64,000 nt of DNA, from NCBI RefSeq assembly GCF_026340975.1, contig NZ_JAPEOS010000003.1, positions 868,001 to 932,000 of the forward strand, read 5' to 3'. Shown here piece by piece: positions 43,156 to 52,133 of this stretch. Numbering within the stretch: the stretch's first letter is position 1; every line of letters starts with the position of its first letter. A model generated the notes under the pieces. It worked only from the letters and a program-made list of their open reading frames with translations, was not told the origin of the DNA and ran no database searches. The position numbers and the translations under genes were made by a program. This DNA is from Streptomyces sp. NBC_01214. GTDB lineage: Bacteria; Actinomycetota; Actinomycetes; Streptomycetales; Streptomycetaceae.

Positions 43156-46089
43156 TCAACGCAGTTGCCGGCGGACCAGGCCGTGGAAGAGGCCGGTCGT
43201 GTCGGCGAGCAGTTCGGCGGGCGGGCCCTGCTGGACGATCCGGCCGTCCGACATGACGATCACGCGGTCGGCGTCCATGACCGTGGAGAGCCGGTGGGCG
43301 ATCACGAGGCGCGTCGTCCGCAGGGCGCGGGTGGACTCGGTGACCACGCGCTGGGCCGCGTTGTCCAGTGCGCTGGTGGCCTCGTCGAGGAAGAGGACGC
43401 GCGGCTTGCGGATGAGGGCCTGGGCGATCATCAGCCGTTGGCGCTGACCGCCCGAGACGGTCCCGCCGCCGTCGGACAGGATGGTGTGCATGCCCATCGG
43501 CATGGCCTCGATGTCGGCCGCCAGGCCCGCCATCGCGGCGGCCTCCCACGCCTCCTCCGGCGAGAACGTCCCGGTGCCGCGGATGCAGTCCAGGATCGAG
43601 CCGGAGAGCGGCTGGGCGTTCTGCAGCACGACGCCGCACTGGCGGCGTACGGCCGCCCGGTCGAGCGCCGCCAGGTCCTGACCGTCGTAGAGCACGCTGC
43701 CCGAGAGGGGCTTGTCGAAGCCGATGAGCAGCCGCAACAGCGTCGACTTGCCGCAGCCACTGGCCCCGACGACCGCGACGAACTCGCCCGGTCCGATCGT
43801 GAGGCTGACGTCGTCGAGGACGAGCGGGCCGTCGTCGGCGTAGCGGTAGGACAGGTTCTTGGCCTCGATGGCACCGGTCAGCCGTCCCGGGAGGGTACTG
43901 GAGCGGTCCACCTCGGGGACCTCCCGCAGGAGCGGCCGGATCTGTTCGAACATCGGCAGGACCGCGGCCGCCGAGACGAGCGCCCCGGTCACCTGCGTGA
44001 CCGACGACAGCAGCATCGTCAACGCGGTGCTGAAGGTGAGGAACTCACTGGCGGACATGGCGCCGCGTGCCGGACCGGCCAGCAGCACGAACATCACCAG
44101 CGTGCACAGCGGCAGGTAGACGGCGCCGAGGACGGTGCTGACGTTCTGGGTCCGGCCGATGCGCTGCTGTAGGTCGCGGGTACGGGCGAACTCCCTTGCC
44201 CAGGCTGCGTACGCGAAGCTCTCGGCTGCGGCGACACGGAGCTTGGGCAGGCCCCGCAGGGTCTGGAAGGCCTGGTTGCCCAGCCGGTGTCCGAGCGTGT
44301 TCAGCCGGCGCTCGTACCGCAGCTGCCACAGCCCCAGGCCCAGGAAGATCCCCGCGATGACGACCAGCATGGCCAGCGCCGCCATCGCCAGCGGCACGCT
44401 GTGGACGAACAGCAGCACGAAGCTCACCGCGCCGACCGCGCCCGCCTGCACGCAGACCGGTCCGATGCCGGACAGCACGCGGCGCATCGCGCTGATGCCC
44501 ATCGCCGCGCCGGCCAGTTCGCCGGTGGAGCGGCTGGCGAAGAACGTCGCCGGCAGTCGCAGCAGCCGGTCCCACACGGCCGGTTGCAAGGTGGCCTCGA
44601 TGCGGCCCTCCATGCGCAGGAGGGACGTGTTCTGCAGGAGCATGAAGACGGCCGCGACCACGGCGGTCGCGACCAGCGCCAGCCCGGTCTGCACGATGAG
44701 GCCGGTCTCGCCCTGCGGGACGTAGCGGCCGAGGACCTGGCCGGTGGCGACCGGCACCAGCGCCCCCAGCACCACTGCGACCAGCCCGCCCAGCAGCAGG
44801 CTGCGCAGCTCGGGGAAGGTGCCGCGCACGCTGAAGCGGAGCAGGGCGGGCAGGCCCACCCGCCTTTCGGGCAAGGGGCGGTACAGCATGACCGCGCGCG
44901 GCTCGAAGGCGGCCCGGTCGGCCCGCCCGACCCGCTCGCGCCTGCCGGTGGCGGGGTCGACCGCCTCGTAGCCGCCGCGCCGCCACAGCAGGGCGACCGG
45001 CGTGCCGTCCTTCTCGCGCCGGCCCACCAACGGCCCGCTGTTCTGCCGCCACCAGTGCCCGCCGAGAGCGACCGTGCGGGTGCGGATCCGCGAGGCGAGC
45101 GCGATGTGTTCGACGGGATCCAGCTGCGCGGACGGGGTGCCCGCCCCGCCCGGTGGGGACAGGGTGATGCCGGCCGCGCCCGCGACGAGGCGGCACGCCG
45201 CGTAGGTCGCGTCGACGTCCGCGCTGCGGTGCTGATCGCGGCCGCCGGTGCGGACGATGGACGCCAGCAGCGTCCGGTCCGCCTGGGTACGGGCTGCCCG
45301 GCCCGCCTCGATCCCGGCGGCCGTGCGGTCTTCGTGGGCGCGCTCCAGCTGTTCGATCCAGCCGTCCAGGGCGTACAGCAGCCGGTACTGCTGGTCGACC
45401 ATGCCCTGCCACATCGTCGCGTCGACGAGGAGGGTGCCGACCGCTTCCGCCTCGTACACGGCGCCGTACCGCACGCTGCCGGGGGCGATCCGCATCCACA
45501 GGATGTCGTCGTCGGCGCCGCCGTGCCCGGTGGTGGCGGTGCCGGCCAGCGGTGCTTCGTAGAGCACGCGCAGACCACGGCCGATGCCGCGCGCGAAGGC
45601 GTCCTCCAGCGGGCTCGGCCGGCCTGCGGCAGCGACGCCGTACTGCCCTTCGTCGGCGTACTGCGGGTACTGCGGGTACTGCGCGTACTGCGGGTGCTCC
45701 GGGTGCTCCGGGTACGGCGCGTACTCCGAGGGGTACAGCTCCCGCAGTTCGATGCGGCGCAGCCGGCACCCCTGTAGGGGCCGGCCGACCAGGGTGTGAT
45801 CAGGGCCCTCGGCCGGACCGAGCAGCAGTGTGCCCGACCCCAGCCGACCCAGGAAGTGCCAGTGCCCGGACTGCGCGGCGTCCACGGCGAACAGGTCCAG
45901 CTCGCCCTCCACGACCAGCCACAGGACGAGCGGCCCTTCCAGGGACAGGCTGCCCACGCCCGCGCGGTCGACGGGCGTACCCAGCGCGCCCAGCGCCGCG
46001 ACGACCGGGTCCGCCGCCCAACCCGACGGGCCGTCCGACGGGCCGAGGGCCGAGGAGGCGGTGGTGGTCGCGTGCTCCGGGTACGTCAC
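43156..46089 (-). CDS. NHLM-type bacteriocin export ABC transporter, permease/ATPase (second subunit)
   Basis: 977 residues from GTG 46089, one base after the upstream ABC gene's stop. Residues 1-430 form a long cytoplasmic N-terminal region, typical of the NHLM system's second ABC protein, with a cyclic-nucleotide-like start (LVLWLVVEGELDLFAVD). A membrane domain of about six helices follows (430-700). The ATPase domain has Walker A GASGCGKST, signature VSGGQRQRL and Walker B VLFLDEATSALD. There is no C39 peptidase. A Tyr/Pro/Gln/His-rich stretch near 125-145 comes from a 9-bp DNA repeat. It probably pairs with the C39 ABC protein to export the peptide encoded at 49261. Confidence 0.9.
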   Translation of the reverse strand: MTYPEHATTTASSALGPSDGPSGWAADPVVAALGALGTPVDRAGVGSLSLEGPLVLWLVVEGELDLFAVDAAQSGHWHFLGRLGSGTLLLGPAEGPDHTLVGRPLQGCRLRRIELRELYPSEYAPYPEHPEHPQYAQYPQYPQYADEGQYGVAAAGRPSPLEDAFARGIGRGLRVLYEAPLAGTATTGHGGADDDILWMRIAPGSVRYGAVYEAEAVGTLLVDATMWQGMVDQQYRLLYALDGWIEQLERAHEDRTAAGIEAGRAARTQADRTLLASIVRTGGRDQHRSADVDATYAACRLVAGAAGITLSPPGGAGTPSAQLDPVEHIALASRIRTRTVALGGHWWRQNSGPLVGRREKDGTPVALLWRRGGYEAVDPATGRRERVGRADRAAFEPRAVMLYRPLPERRVGLPALLRFSVRGTFPELRSLLLGGLVAVVLGALVPVATGQVLGRYVPQGETGLIVQTGLALVATAVVAAVFMLLQNTSLLRMEGRIEATLQPAVWDRLLRLPATFFASRSTGELAGAAMGISAMRRVLSGIGPVCVQAGAVGAVSFVLLFVHSVPLAMAALAMLVVIAGIFLGLGLWQLRYERRLNTLGHRLGNQAFQTLRGLPKLRVAAAESFAYAAWAREFARTRDLQQRIGRTQNVSTVLGAVYLPLCTLVMFVLLAGPARGAMSASEFLTFSTALTMLLSSVTQVTGALVSAAAVLPMFEQIRPLLREVPEVDRSSTLPGRLTGAIEAKNLSYRYADDGPLVLDDVSLTIGPGEFVAVVGASGCGKSTLLRLLIGFDKPLSGSVLYDGQDLAALDRAAVRRQCGVVLQNAQPLSGSILDCIRGTGTFSPEEAWEAAAMAGLAADIEAMPMGMHTILSDGGGTVSGGQRQRLMIAQALIRKPRVLFLDEATSALDNAAQRVVTESTRALRTTRLVIAHRLSTVMDADRVIVMSDGRIVQQGPPAELLADTTGLFHGLVRRQLR
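45658..45729. repeat. 9-bp tandem repeats inside the second ABC transporter gene
   Basis: Repeats close to GTACTGCGG / GTGCTCCGG encode alternating YPQ and HPE tripeptides in the cytoplasmic N-terminal region. Being multiples of three, copy changes would keep the frame. Confidence 0.8.
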
Positions 46090-46090
46090 C

Positions 46091-48355
46091 TCAGTGCTCC
46101 TCGACCAGTGCGGCGTACGGGCCCTGCGCGGCGACCAGTCCTTCGTGCCGCCCGCGTTCCACGACCGTGCCCCGGTCGAGCACGACGATCTCGTCGCTGT
46201 CGCGCACCGTGCTCAGCCGGTGGGCGATGACCACGCAGGCACAGCCGCGGCGGCGCAGGTTGTCGATGATGACCTGCTCGGTCACCGCGTCCAGGGCACT
46301 GGTCACTTCGTCGAGCACCATGACGCTGGGGCGGCGCACGAGCGCTCGTGCGATCTCCAGGCGCTGGCGCTGGCCGCCGGAGAAGTTGCGGCCGTCCTGT
46401 TCGACGCGGCTGTGGATGCCACCGGGGCGGCGGGCCACCACCTCGTGCACGGCGGCGTCCTCCAGTGCGGCGATCACGGCTTCGTCCGCGATGGAGGGGT
46501 CCCACAGCGTGACGTTGTCGCGGACGGTGCCTTCGAAGAGGAAGACGTCCTGGTCGACGAAGGAGACGGAAGCGGCCAGCGCGCCGCGCGGGATGTCCTC
46601 CAGCCGCATCCCGTCGATGCGGACGGCCCCGGCCCAGGGGGCGTGGAGGCCGGAGATCAGCCGGGAGACGGTGGACTTGCCGCTGCCGGAGCCCCCGACG
46701 AGCGCGACCTGCTGCCCGGGTCCGACCGTCAGTGAGAAGTCCTCGAGCAGCGGGGCGTCCAGAGGGTTGTAGCCGAAGGTGATGTGGTCCAGCTCCACGT
46801 GGCCCTTGAGGCGTCGGGTGGAGGCTGCGGGCTCGCGCCGTGAGTAGACCCGGTCGACCGGGAAGTTCTCCACGTCGCCGAGCCGGGCGACGTCGGCCGC
46901 GAAGTCCTGGATCCGGCCGGCGACGCCGCCCAGCCGGGAGATCGGGGCGGTGAAGCTGGTCACCAGGGCCTGGAATGCGACGAGCAGGCCCACGGTGAGG
47001 TGGCCCTCCACTGCCCGCAGGCCGCCGATCGTCAGGATCAGCGCGCTGTTGAACGCCGCGAGCGTCGGCGCGACGATCGCCAGCCAGGCGCTGGGCACGC
47101 CGAGCCGCTGCTGCACGTCGAGGGTGACCGCGTGCTGTCCGGCCCAGCGGCGGAAGAACCCGTTCTCGCCGCCCGTCGCCTTCATCGTCTCGATGAGCTG
47201 GAGACCGCTGTACGCGGTGTTGGTCAGCCGGGCGCTCTCGGCGCGCAGCTTCTGGGTACCGGTGGCCCTCAGCCGGATCGCGATCCGCAGGGCGACTACG
47301 TTGAGCAGCGCCACGGCCACGCCGACGAGGGTGAGCTGCGGATCGTAGGTCCACAGCAGCACCGCGTAGAGCACGACCACCACGGCGTCCACCCCCGCGG
47401 CGGACAGGTCCCGGGCGAGGGTCTCGGCGACGGCGTCGTTGGACTGCAGGCGCTGGACCAGGTCGGCCGGGTTGCGCTGGGAGTAGAAGGCGACCGGAAG
47501 CCTGAGCAGGTGCCGGAAGAAGCGGGCACTGCTCAGGGTCGAGGCGATGATGCGCCCGCGCAGCAGGTTGGCCTGCAGCAGTGCGGTGAGGGTCGCGGTG
47601 AGGACGAGGGCGACGGCCATCGAGGCGAACAGCACACCGAGCAGGGAGGTCTGCTCGCCGATGAGGAACATGTCGATGTAGGTACGGCTCAGGGCCGGTA
47701 CCGACGCGCCGACGACGACCAGGAGGAGGCTGGCGACCACGGCGGCGGCCATGGTGCCCGAGGTGCCCCGCAGACGGGCAGGCACGGTCCCGAGGACGCC
47801 CGGTCCGCGGCCACCGCGGCGGAACCCGTCGCCGGGCTCGAAGGTGAGGACGACTCCGGTGAAGCTGGTGTCGAACTCGTCCATGGGGACGAACCGGCGG
47901 CCCTTGGCGGGGTCGTTGACGTACACGCCCGTGCGGCCGAGCCGCCGGGCCGTGCCCTCGTAGACGACGTAGTGGTTGAACTCCCAGAAGAGGACGGCCG
48001 GGGCGCTCACTTCGGCGAGCGCGGCCAGGTCCATCTGCATGCCCTTGGCCGTCAGCCCGTACCCACGGGCTGCCTTGAGGAGGCTGCTGGCGCGGGAGCC
48101 GTCCCGGGAGACACCGCACGCGATGCGCAGCTCTTCCAACGGTACGAAGCGGCCGTGGTGGCCGAGCACCATGGCCAGGGCGGCGGCGCCGCACTCCACC
48201 GCCTCCATCTGTAGCACGGTGGGGGTGCGGACGGGGCGGGGCGTCCTGCCCCTGGGTACGGACGCGGGTACGGGTGCGGGCCTGCGGCGGGAGCCGCCCT
48301 TCGGCGCGGGCCGGTGGCGCCGGCGCCCGGCGGGAGGGAGGTGCGGCGCGGTCAC
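46091..48355 (-). CDS. C39-peptidase ABC transporter of the NHLM bacteriocin export type
   Basis: 754 residues; GTG 48355 overlaps the stop of the secretion-protein gene (GTGA). After a basic 45-residue start, a C39 cysteine peptidase domain has QMEAVECGAAALAMVLG (Cys 55), FNHYVVYEG (His 128) and VNDPAKG (Asp 148). A six-helix permease (about 190-490) and an ATPase follow, with Walker A GGSGSGKST, signature FSGGQRQRL and Walker B VMVLDEVTSALD. C39 domains cut after double-glycine leaders and couple that to export. The matching substrate is the peptide encoded at 49261-49500. Confidence 0.95.
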   Translation of the reverse strand: MTAPHLPPAGRRRHRPAPKGGSRRRPAPVPASVPRGRTPRPVRTPTVLQMEAVECGAAALAMVLGHHGRFVPLEELRIACGVSRDGSRASSLLKAARGYGLTAKGMQMDLAALAEVSAPAVLFWEFNHYVVYEGTARRLGRTGVYVNDPAKGRRFVPMDEFDTSFTGVVLTFEPGDGFRRGGRGPGVLGTVPARLRGTSGTMAAAVVASLLLVVVGASVPALSRTYIDMFLIGEQTSLLGVLFASMAVALVLTATLTALLQANLLRGRIIASTLSSARFFRHLLRLPVAFYSQRNPADLVQRLQSNDAVAETLARDLSAAGVDAVVVVLYAVLLWTYDPQLTLVGVAVALLNVVALRIAIRLRATGTQKLRAESARLTNTAYSGLQLIETMKATGGENGFFRRWAGQHAVTLDVQQRLGVPSAWLAIVAPTLAAFNSALILTIGGLRAVEGHLTVGLLVAFQALVTSFTAPISRLGGVAGRIQDFAADVARLGDVENFPVDRVYSRREPAASTRRLKGHVELDHITFGYNPLDAPLLEDFSLTVGPGQQVALVGGSGSGKSTVSRLISGLHAPWAGAVRIDGMRLEDIPRGALAASVSFVDQDVFLFEGTVRDNVTLWDPSIADEAVIAALEDAAVHEVVARRPGGIHSRVEQDGRNFSGGQRQRLEIARALVRRPSVMVLDEVTSALDAVTEQVIIDNLRRRGCACVVIAHRLSTVRDSDEIVVLDRGTVVERGRHEGLVAAQGPYAALVEEH

Positions 48356-49158
48356 GGCAGCAGCCAGTCGACCGGGCGCTGCGCGGCGAGGTGGACGGCT
48401 CCGGTGACCGGCGTCCTCGAATCGACGGCGTACGGGGGCCCGTCCGCGGAGGACCACCGGTAGCCGGAGGGGGTGGAGGAGGAGGGTTCGAGGCGTACGA
48501 CCACGGCCACCGGGCTGCCGTGGCGGGAGAACTGTTCGGCGAGCCCGCTGTCGCCGAGGAAGCCGCCGATCTGCGCCCGCGTCAGGGGTGCGCGGCCGAC
48601 CGAGGTGACGCGCCCGCGCAGCATGCCGAACCGCTGCTGCGGGACGGATTGCACGCTCAGGTCGACCGGGGCGCCCACGGCGATCGCCAAGCCGTTGCCG
48701 CCCGGCACGTACAGCACGGCCACCAGCGGGTCCTGCGGCCCCTCCGCCCGTTCTACGGTGGCCACGTCCGCACCCGTGGCGACGACCGAACCCACCTTGG
48801 CCACCAGGGTCGTCAACCGGCCGCCGGTCACCACGCGCACGGGTCGTTCCCCCTGCTCCGTACGGACGTTGAGCAGGGGCGCGCCGGCAGCCAGCAACTG
48901 GCCTTCCTCGGCAAGGACCCCGGTCACCTGCCCCGCGACCGGCGTCTGCAGCACGTAACTGCCCTCCGCCCGGGTGAGGATGCCGGATGCGCTCAGCTTG
49001 GAGGACACGGTGCCGGTGAAGGCCCAGTAGGCCGCGGCCGCCATGACGGCGACCGTGACGGCCAGGACGAGCCGCCCCTGCGGCCGGGCCAGGCGAACGG
49101 GTAGGTCCAATTCCTCGGGCGATTGCAGCTTGGAAAGAGCCTTTTGGCGAAACTGCAC
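48352..49158 (-). CDS. HlyD-like secretion protein of the NHLM bacteriocin system
   Basis: 268 residues. GTG 49158 is preferred since AAGGA lies seven bases upstream; ATG 49179 is in frame but lacks such a site. The N-terminus reads VQFRQKALSKLQSPEELDLP, then one membrane helix (about 30-50), then a beta-barrel/lipoyl-like region: LQTPVAGQVTGVLAEEGQLL and GRLTTLVAKVGSVVATGADV. This is the adaptor of the export complex, anchored in the membrane with its bulk outside. It links the two ABC proteins to the peptide's exit path. Confidence 0.9.
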   Translation of the reverse strand: MQFRQKALSKLQSPEELDLPVRLARPQGRLVLAVTVAVMAAAAYWAFTGTVSSKLSASGILTRAEGSYVLQTPVAGQVTGVLAEEGQLLAAGAPLLNVRTEQGERPVRVVTGGRLTTLVAKVGSVVATGADVATVERAEGPQDPLVAVLYVPGGNGLAIAVGAPVDLSVQSVPQQRFGMLRGRVTSVGRAPLTRAQIGGFLGDSGLAEQFSRHGSPVAVVVRLEPSSSTPSGYRWSSADGPPYAVDSRTPVTGAVHLAAQRPVDWLLP

Positions 49159-49208
49159 GGACTGTTCCTTCGGCTGCATTCGTATCGTCGGGCGGATGAG
49201 CGGACGGC

Positions 49209-49248
49209 CGTGAACCCCGGAGCCGTGGGGGATGATCCGGGGTTCACG
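49209..49248 (-). terminator. Hairpin between the precursor gene and the export genes
   Basis: Perfect 13-base stem CGTGAACCCCGGA / TCCGGGGTTCACG with a 14-base loop, 12 bases past the precursor stop. In peptide operons such a partial terminator lets the precursor be made in excess over the transporters. Confidence 0.7.
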
Positions 49249-49260
49249 GGTTATTTCCGA

Positions 49261-49500
49261 TCAGAGACCGGCGCGACCGGAGTTCACCGAAACGCCGGTG
49301 ATGCCGGTGACGAGACCGGGGACGTGGGAAACGATGCCGGTTGCGGCCTGGACGGTGTTGAGGGAGCCCACGACGCCCACGACGTTGTTGACATCGCTGG
49401 TCACGGCGCCGGCCAGGCCGCCAGACACACTGATGATGCCGCCGGACACGGCGTCCAGCTCGGTGTCGTCGATCTCACGGGTCTCAAGGTCGTTACGCAT
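49261..49500 (-). CDS. Double-glycine leader peptide precursor (putative unmodified bacteriocin)
   Basis: 79 residues; ATG 49500 with GAAAGG nine bases upstream. The acidic leader MRNDLETREIDDTELDAVSGG ends in the ELxxVSGG type processed by C39 peptidases. The remaining 58 residues are rich in Val, Gly, Ser and Thr and contain no Cys, Lys, Met, Phe, Tyr or Trp. A second VSGG lies seven residues into the core. The next genes on the strand encode a matching C39 transporter, adaptor and second ABC protein. No Cys means no lanthionine rings, and no modification gene is nearby. Function (antimicrobial, signal or structural) is inferred only. Confidence 0.75.
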   Translation of the reverse strand: MRNDLETREIDDTELDAVSGGIISVSGGLAGAVTSDVNNVVGVVGSLNTVQAATGIVSHVPGLVTGITGVSVNSGRAGL

Positions 49501-49987
49501 GGCGCGCACCTTTCATTGGGGGGAGGAATTCATCGCCGCGCGGCGGGCGGCACGAAACTCGGCCGCCGTTCCTGACTGCTGCGATGGGCAAGATGAAAGC
49601 ACGCGAACGCGCCCCCCACCGAATCCCGTTGACTTCCCGTCACGTGCGGACGGCCGCCCCTGTCGACGGACGTGCAGCATGATTCACGGAATGATGGCGA
49701 CTTCTTCACAAGATCGAGTAACAGATAAGGGTGGGAGGTTGCTTACAAGGAACCGAACAGGAGGAAGCGTCGTCAAACGGACAGGGCATATGCGGACAAA
49801 TCGCCGTGCGGGGGAGGTGCGCTGTCGAGATCGCGAACGCCCTGTGCAGGTTTCCCGGGGGAGCGCGGGGTGACGAGCCCCTCACACCCGGTCGCCGGAC
49901 GCCCAGGGCCGGATGCCCATGGGCCGGATGCCCATGGGCGCGGGGTGCCGCTGTCCCCCGACCCGACTCCCCGTGTGACCGGAACGC
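49501..49987. other. Intergenic region between recQ and the peptide-export operon
   Basis: Both flanking genes are transcribed leftward, so this holds the promoter of the peptide operon. Positions 49680-49770 are AT-rich. A duplicated GGGCCGGATGCCCATG segment lies at about 49908-49940 near the 3' end of recQ. I could not assign a promoter or a further peptide gene. Confidence 0.45.
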
Positions 49988-52036
49988 TTACTGCCAGTCG
50001 TCCCAGGGCGGCGGAGCCATCTCGTCCAGGTCGAAGGGCGGCTCGTCGAAGTCCGGTGCCGACGCCGCGGGCCGTGCGGCGGGGGGTGCGGCGGGCGGTG
50101 TCGCGGGCGGTGTCGCCGGGTGAGCCGGAGCGGCGGACTCGGCCGGCGGTGTGGGGGCGGGGGCCGGGACCGTGGCGGCGCACTCCGCCAGGGTGTCGAG
50201 GACGCCCTCGGCGTACTTGGCGAGCTTGGCCTCACCGACGCCGCCGATGGTGCCCAGTTCCTCCGTCGTGGTGGGCAGCCGCGTCGCGATCTCCCGCAGC
50301 GTCGCGTCGTGGAAGACGACGTACGCCGGCACGCCCTGCTCCTTCGCCGTCTCGGCCCGCCAGGCGCGCAGGGCCAGGAAGACCGGTTCGGCCGCGGCCG
50401 GCAGGTCGACCGGTACGCGGGCGCCCTTGCCCGAGCGCGATCCGGATTCCTTGCGGGCGGGTCCGGCGGGCGCCTTCTCCTTGCGCATCGAGACGCTGCG
50501 GCGTCCGCCCAGCACCTCGCCGCTGTCCTCCGTCAGCACCAGCGTCCCGTACTCGCCCTCCACCGCCAGCAGCCGCTGCGCCAGCAGCTGGCGTACGACG
50601 CCCCGCCACTCCGCGGTGCCCAGGTCCGCCCCGACGCCGAACACCGAGAGCGCGTCGTGGTCGAACTGGATGACCTTGGCCGTCTTCTTGCCCTGGAGGA
50701 TGTCGATGATCTGACCGGCGCCGAACTTCTGCCGCCGTTCGTTCGCCAGTCGCCATACGGTCGACAGCAGCTTCTGCGAGGCGACCGTCGCGTCCCAGGA
50801 CTCGCCCGGCGTCAGACACGTGTCGCAGTTGCCGCAGGGCGCCCCCGACTGACCGAAGTACGCCAGCAGCTGCACCCGGCGGCAGTCGACCGTCTCGCAC
50901 AGCGCCAGCATGGCGTCCAGGTGCATGCTCAGGGACCGGCGGTGCGTCTCGTCGCCCTCGGAACCCTCGATGAGCTTGCGCTGCTGCACCACGTCCTGCA
51001 GGCCGTACGCCAGCCACGCCGTGGCCGGCTCGCCGTCGCGGCCGGCCCTGCCCGTCTCCTGGTAGTAGCCCTCGACCGACTTCGGGAGGTCGAGGTGCGC
51101 CACGAAGCGCACGTCCGGTTTGTCGATGCCCATGCCGAAGGCGATCGTGGCCACCACCACGACCCCTTCCTCCCGCAGGAACCGCGCCTGGTTGGCCGCG
51201 CGCGCCCGGGCGTCCATGCCGGCGTGGTACGCCACGGCGTCGATGCCCTGCTCCACCAGGAAGGCCGCGGTCTTCTCCACGGACGCCCGCGAGAGGCAGT
51301 AGACGACTCCCGCGTCGCCGGCGTGCTCGCTGCGGATCAGCTCCAGCACCTGCTTGAGCGGGTTGTTCTTCGGGGCGATCCGGTACTGGATGTTCGGCCG
51401 GTCGAAGCTGGCGACGAAGTGCCGGGCCTCCTCCAGGCCGAGCCGCGCCACGATCTCGGCGTGGGTGGCCTCGGTGGCCGTCGCGGTCAGTGCGATCCGC
51501 GGCACCTTGGGCCAGCGCTCGTGCAGCATCGACAGCGCGAGGTAGTCGGGCCGGAAGTCGTGACCCCACTGGGCGACGCAGTGCGCCTCGTCGATCGCGA
51601 AGAGCGAGACCGTCCCCCGGTCGAGCAGCCGCTGGGTGCTCTCGGTGCGCAGCCGCTCGGGGGCCAGGTAGAGCAGGTCCAGCTCGCCGGCGAGGAACGC
51701 CTGCTCGACGGCCTGCCGCTCGTACGGGTCCTGCGTCGAGTTGAGGAAACCGGCCCGCACCCCGAGGGCCGTCAGCGCGTTCACCTGGTCCTGCATCAGC
51801 GCGATGAGCGGCGAGATGACGATGCCCGTGCCCTCTCTGACGAGCGCCGGGATCTGGTAGCAGAGCGACTTGCCGCCGCCGGTCGGCATCAGCACGAGGG
51901 CGTCACCACCGCCGACGACCTGCTCGATGATCTCCTGCTGCTCACCGCGGAAGGAGCCGTAGCCGAACACGCGGTGCAGTACCTGCAGGGCGTCGGAGGT
52001 CTCGGTGGTGTCGGGGGAAGCGTCGGGGAGTGCCAT
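49988..52036 (-). CDS. recQ: ATP-dependent DNA helicase RecQ
   Basis: 682 residues. Superfamily II motifs: Walker A MPTGGGKSLCYQ, the DEAH box FAIDEAHCVAQWGHDFRPDY, LTATAT, and QETGRAGRDGEP (motif VI). The zinc-binding RQC region shows CETVDCRRVQLLAYFG with CGNCDTC, followed by a winged helix. An HRDC domain spans about 545-620 (AWRAETAKEQGVPAYVVF and GTIGGVGEAKLAKY). The C-terminal 60 residues are Pro/Ala-rich with an acidic end. RecQ unwinds forks and recombination intermediates. Nothing in the context suggests a defence role. Confidence 0.96.
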   Translation of the reverse strand: MALPDASPDTTETSDALQVLHRVFGYGSFRGEQQEIIEQVVGGGDALVLMPTGGGKSLCYQIPALVREGTGIVISPLIALMQDQVNALTALGVRAGFLNSTQDPYERQAVEQAFLAGELDLLYLAPERLRTESTQRLLDRGTVSLFAIDEAHCVAQWGHDFRPDYLALSMLHERWPKVPRIALTATATEATHAEIVARLGLEEARHFVASFDRPNIQYRIAPKNNPLKQVLELIRSEHAGDAGVVYCLSRASVEKTAAFLVEQGIDAVAYHAGMDARARAANQARFLREEGVVVVATIAFGMGIDKPDVRFVAHLDLPKSVEGYYQETGRAGRDGEPATAWLAYGLQDVVQQRKLIEGSEGDETHRRSLSMHLDAMLALCETVDCRRVQLLAYFGQSGAPCGNCDTCLTPGESWDATVASQKLLSTVWRLANERRQKFGAGQIIDILQGKKTAKVIQFDHDALSVFGVGADLGTAEWRGVVRQLLAQRLLAVEGEYGTLVLTEDSGEVLGGRRSVSMRKEKAPAGPARKESGSRSGKGARVPVDLPAAAEPVFLALRAWRAETAKEQGVPAYVVFHDATLREIATRLPTTTEELGTIGGVGEAKLAKYAEGVLDTLAECAATVPAPAPTPPAESAAPAHPATPPATPPAAPPAARPAASAPDFDEPPFDLDEMAPPPWDDWQ

Positions 52037-52133
52037 CCACGAAGCCTATCGACACCCACCGACACCGGATCCCGTCCGCCCGGACCCGGAAAACGGGAGG
52101 GCCCCGCCGGGCGGCGCCCAGTAGCATCCCGGG

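Noticed and set aside
49261..49500. Calling the peptide a lanthipeptide because of its ELxxVSGG leader
   Set aside because: The core has no Cys and no lanthionine synthetase gene is nearby, so lanthionine rings cannot form.
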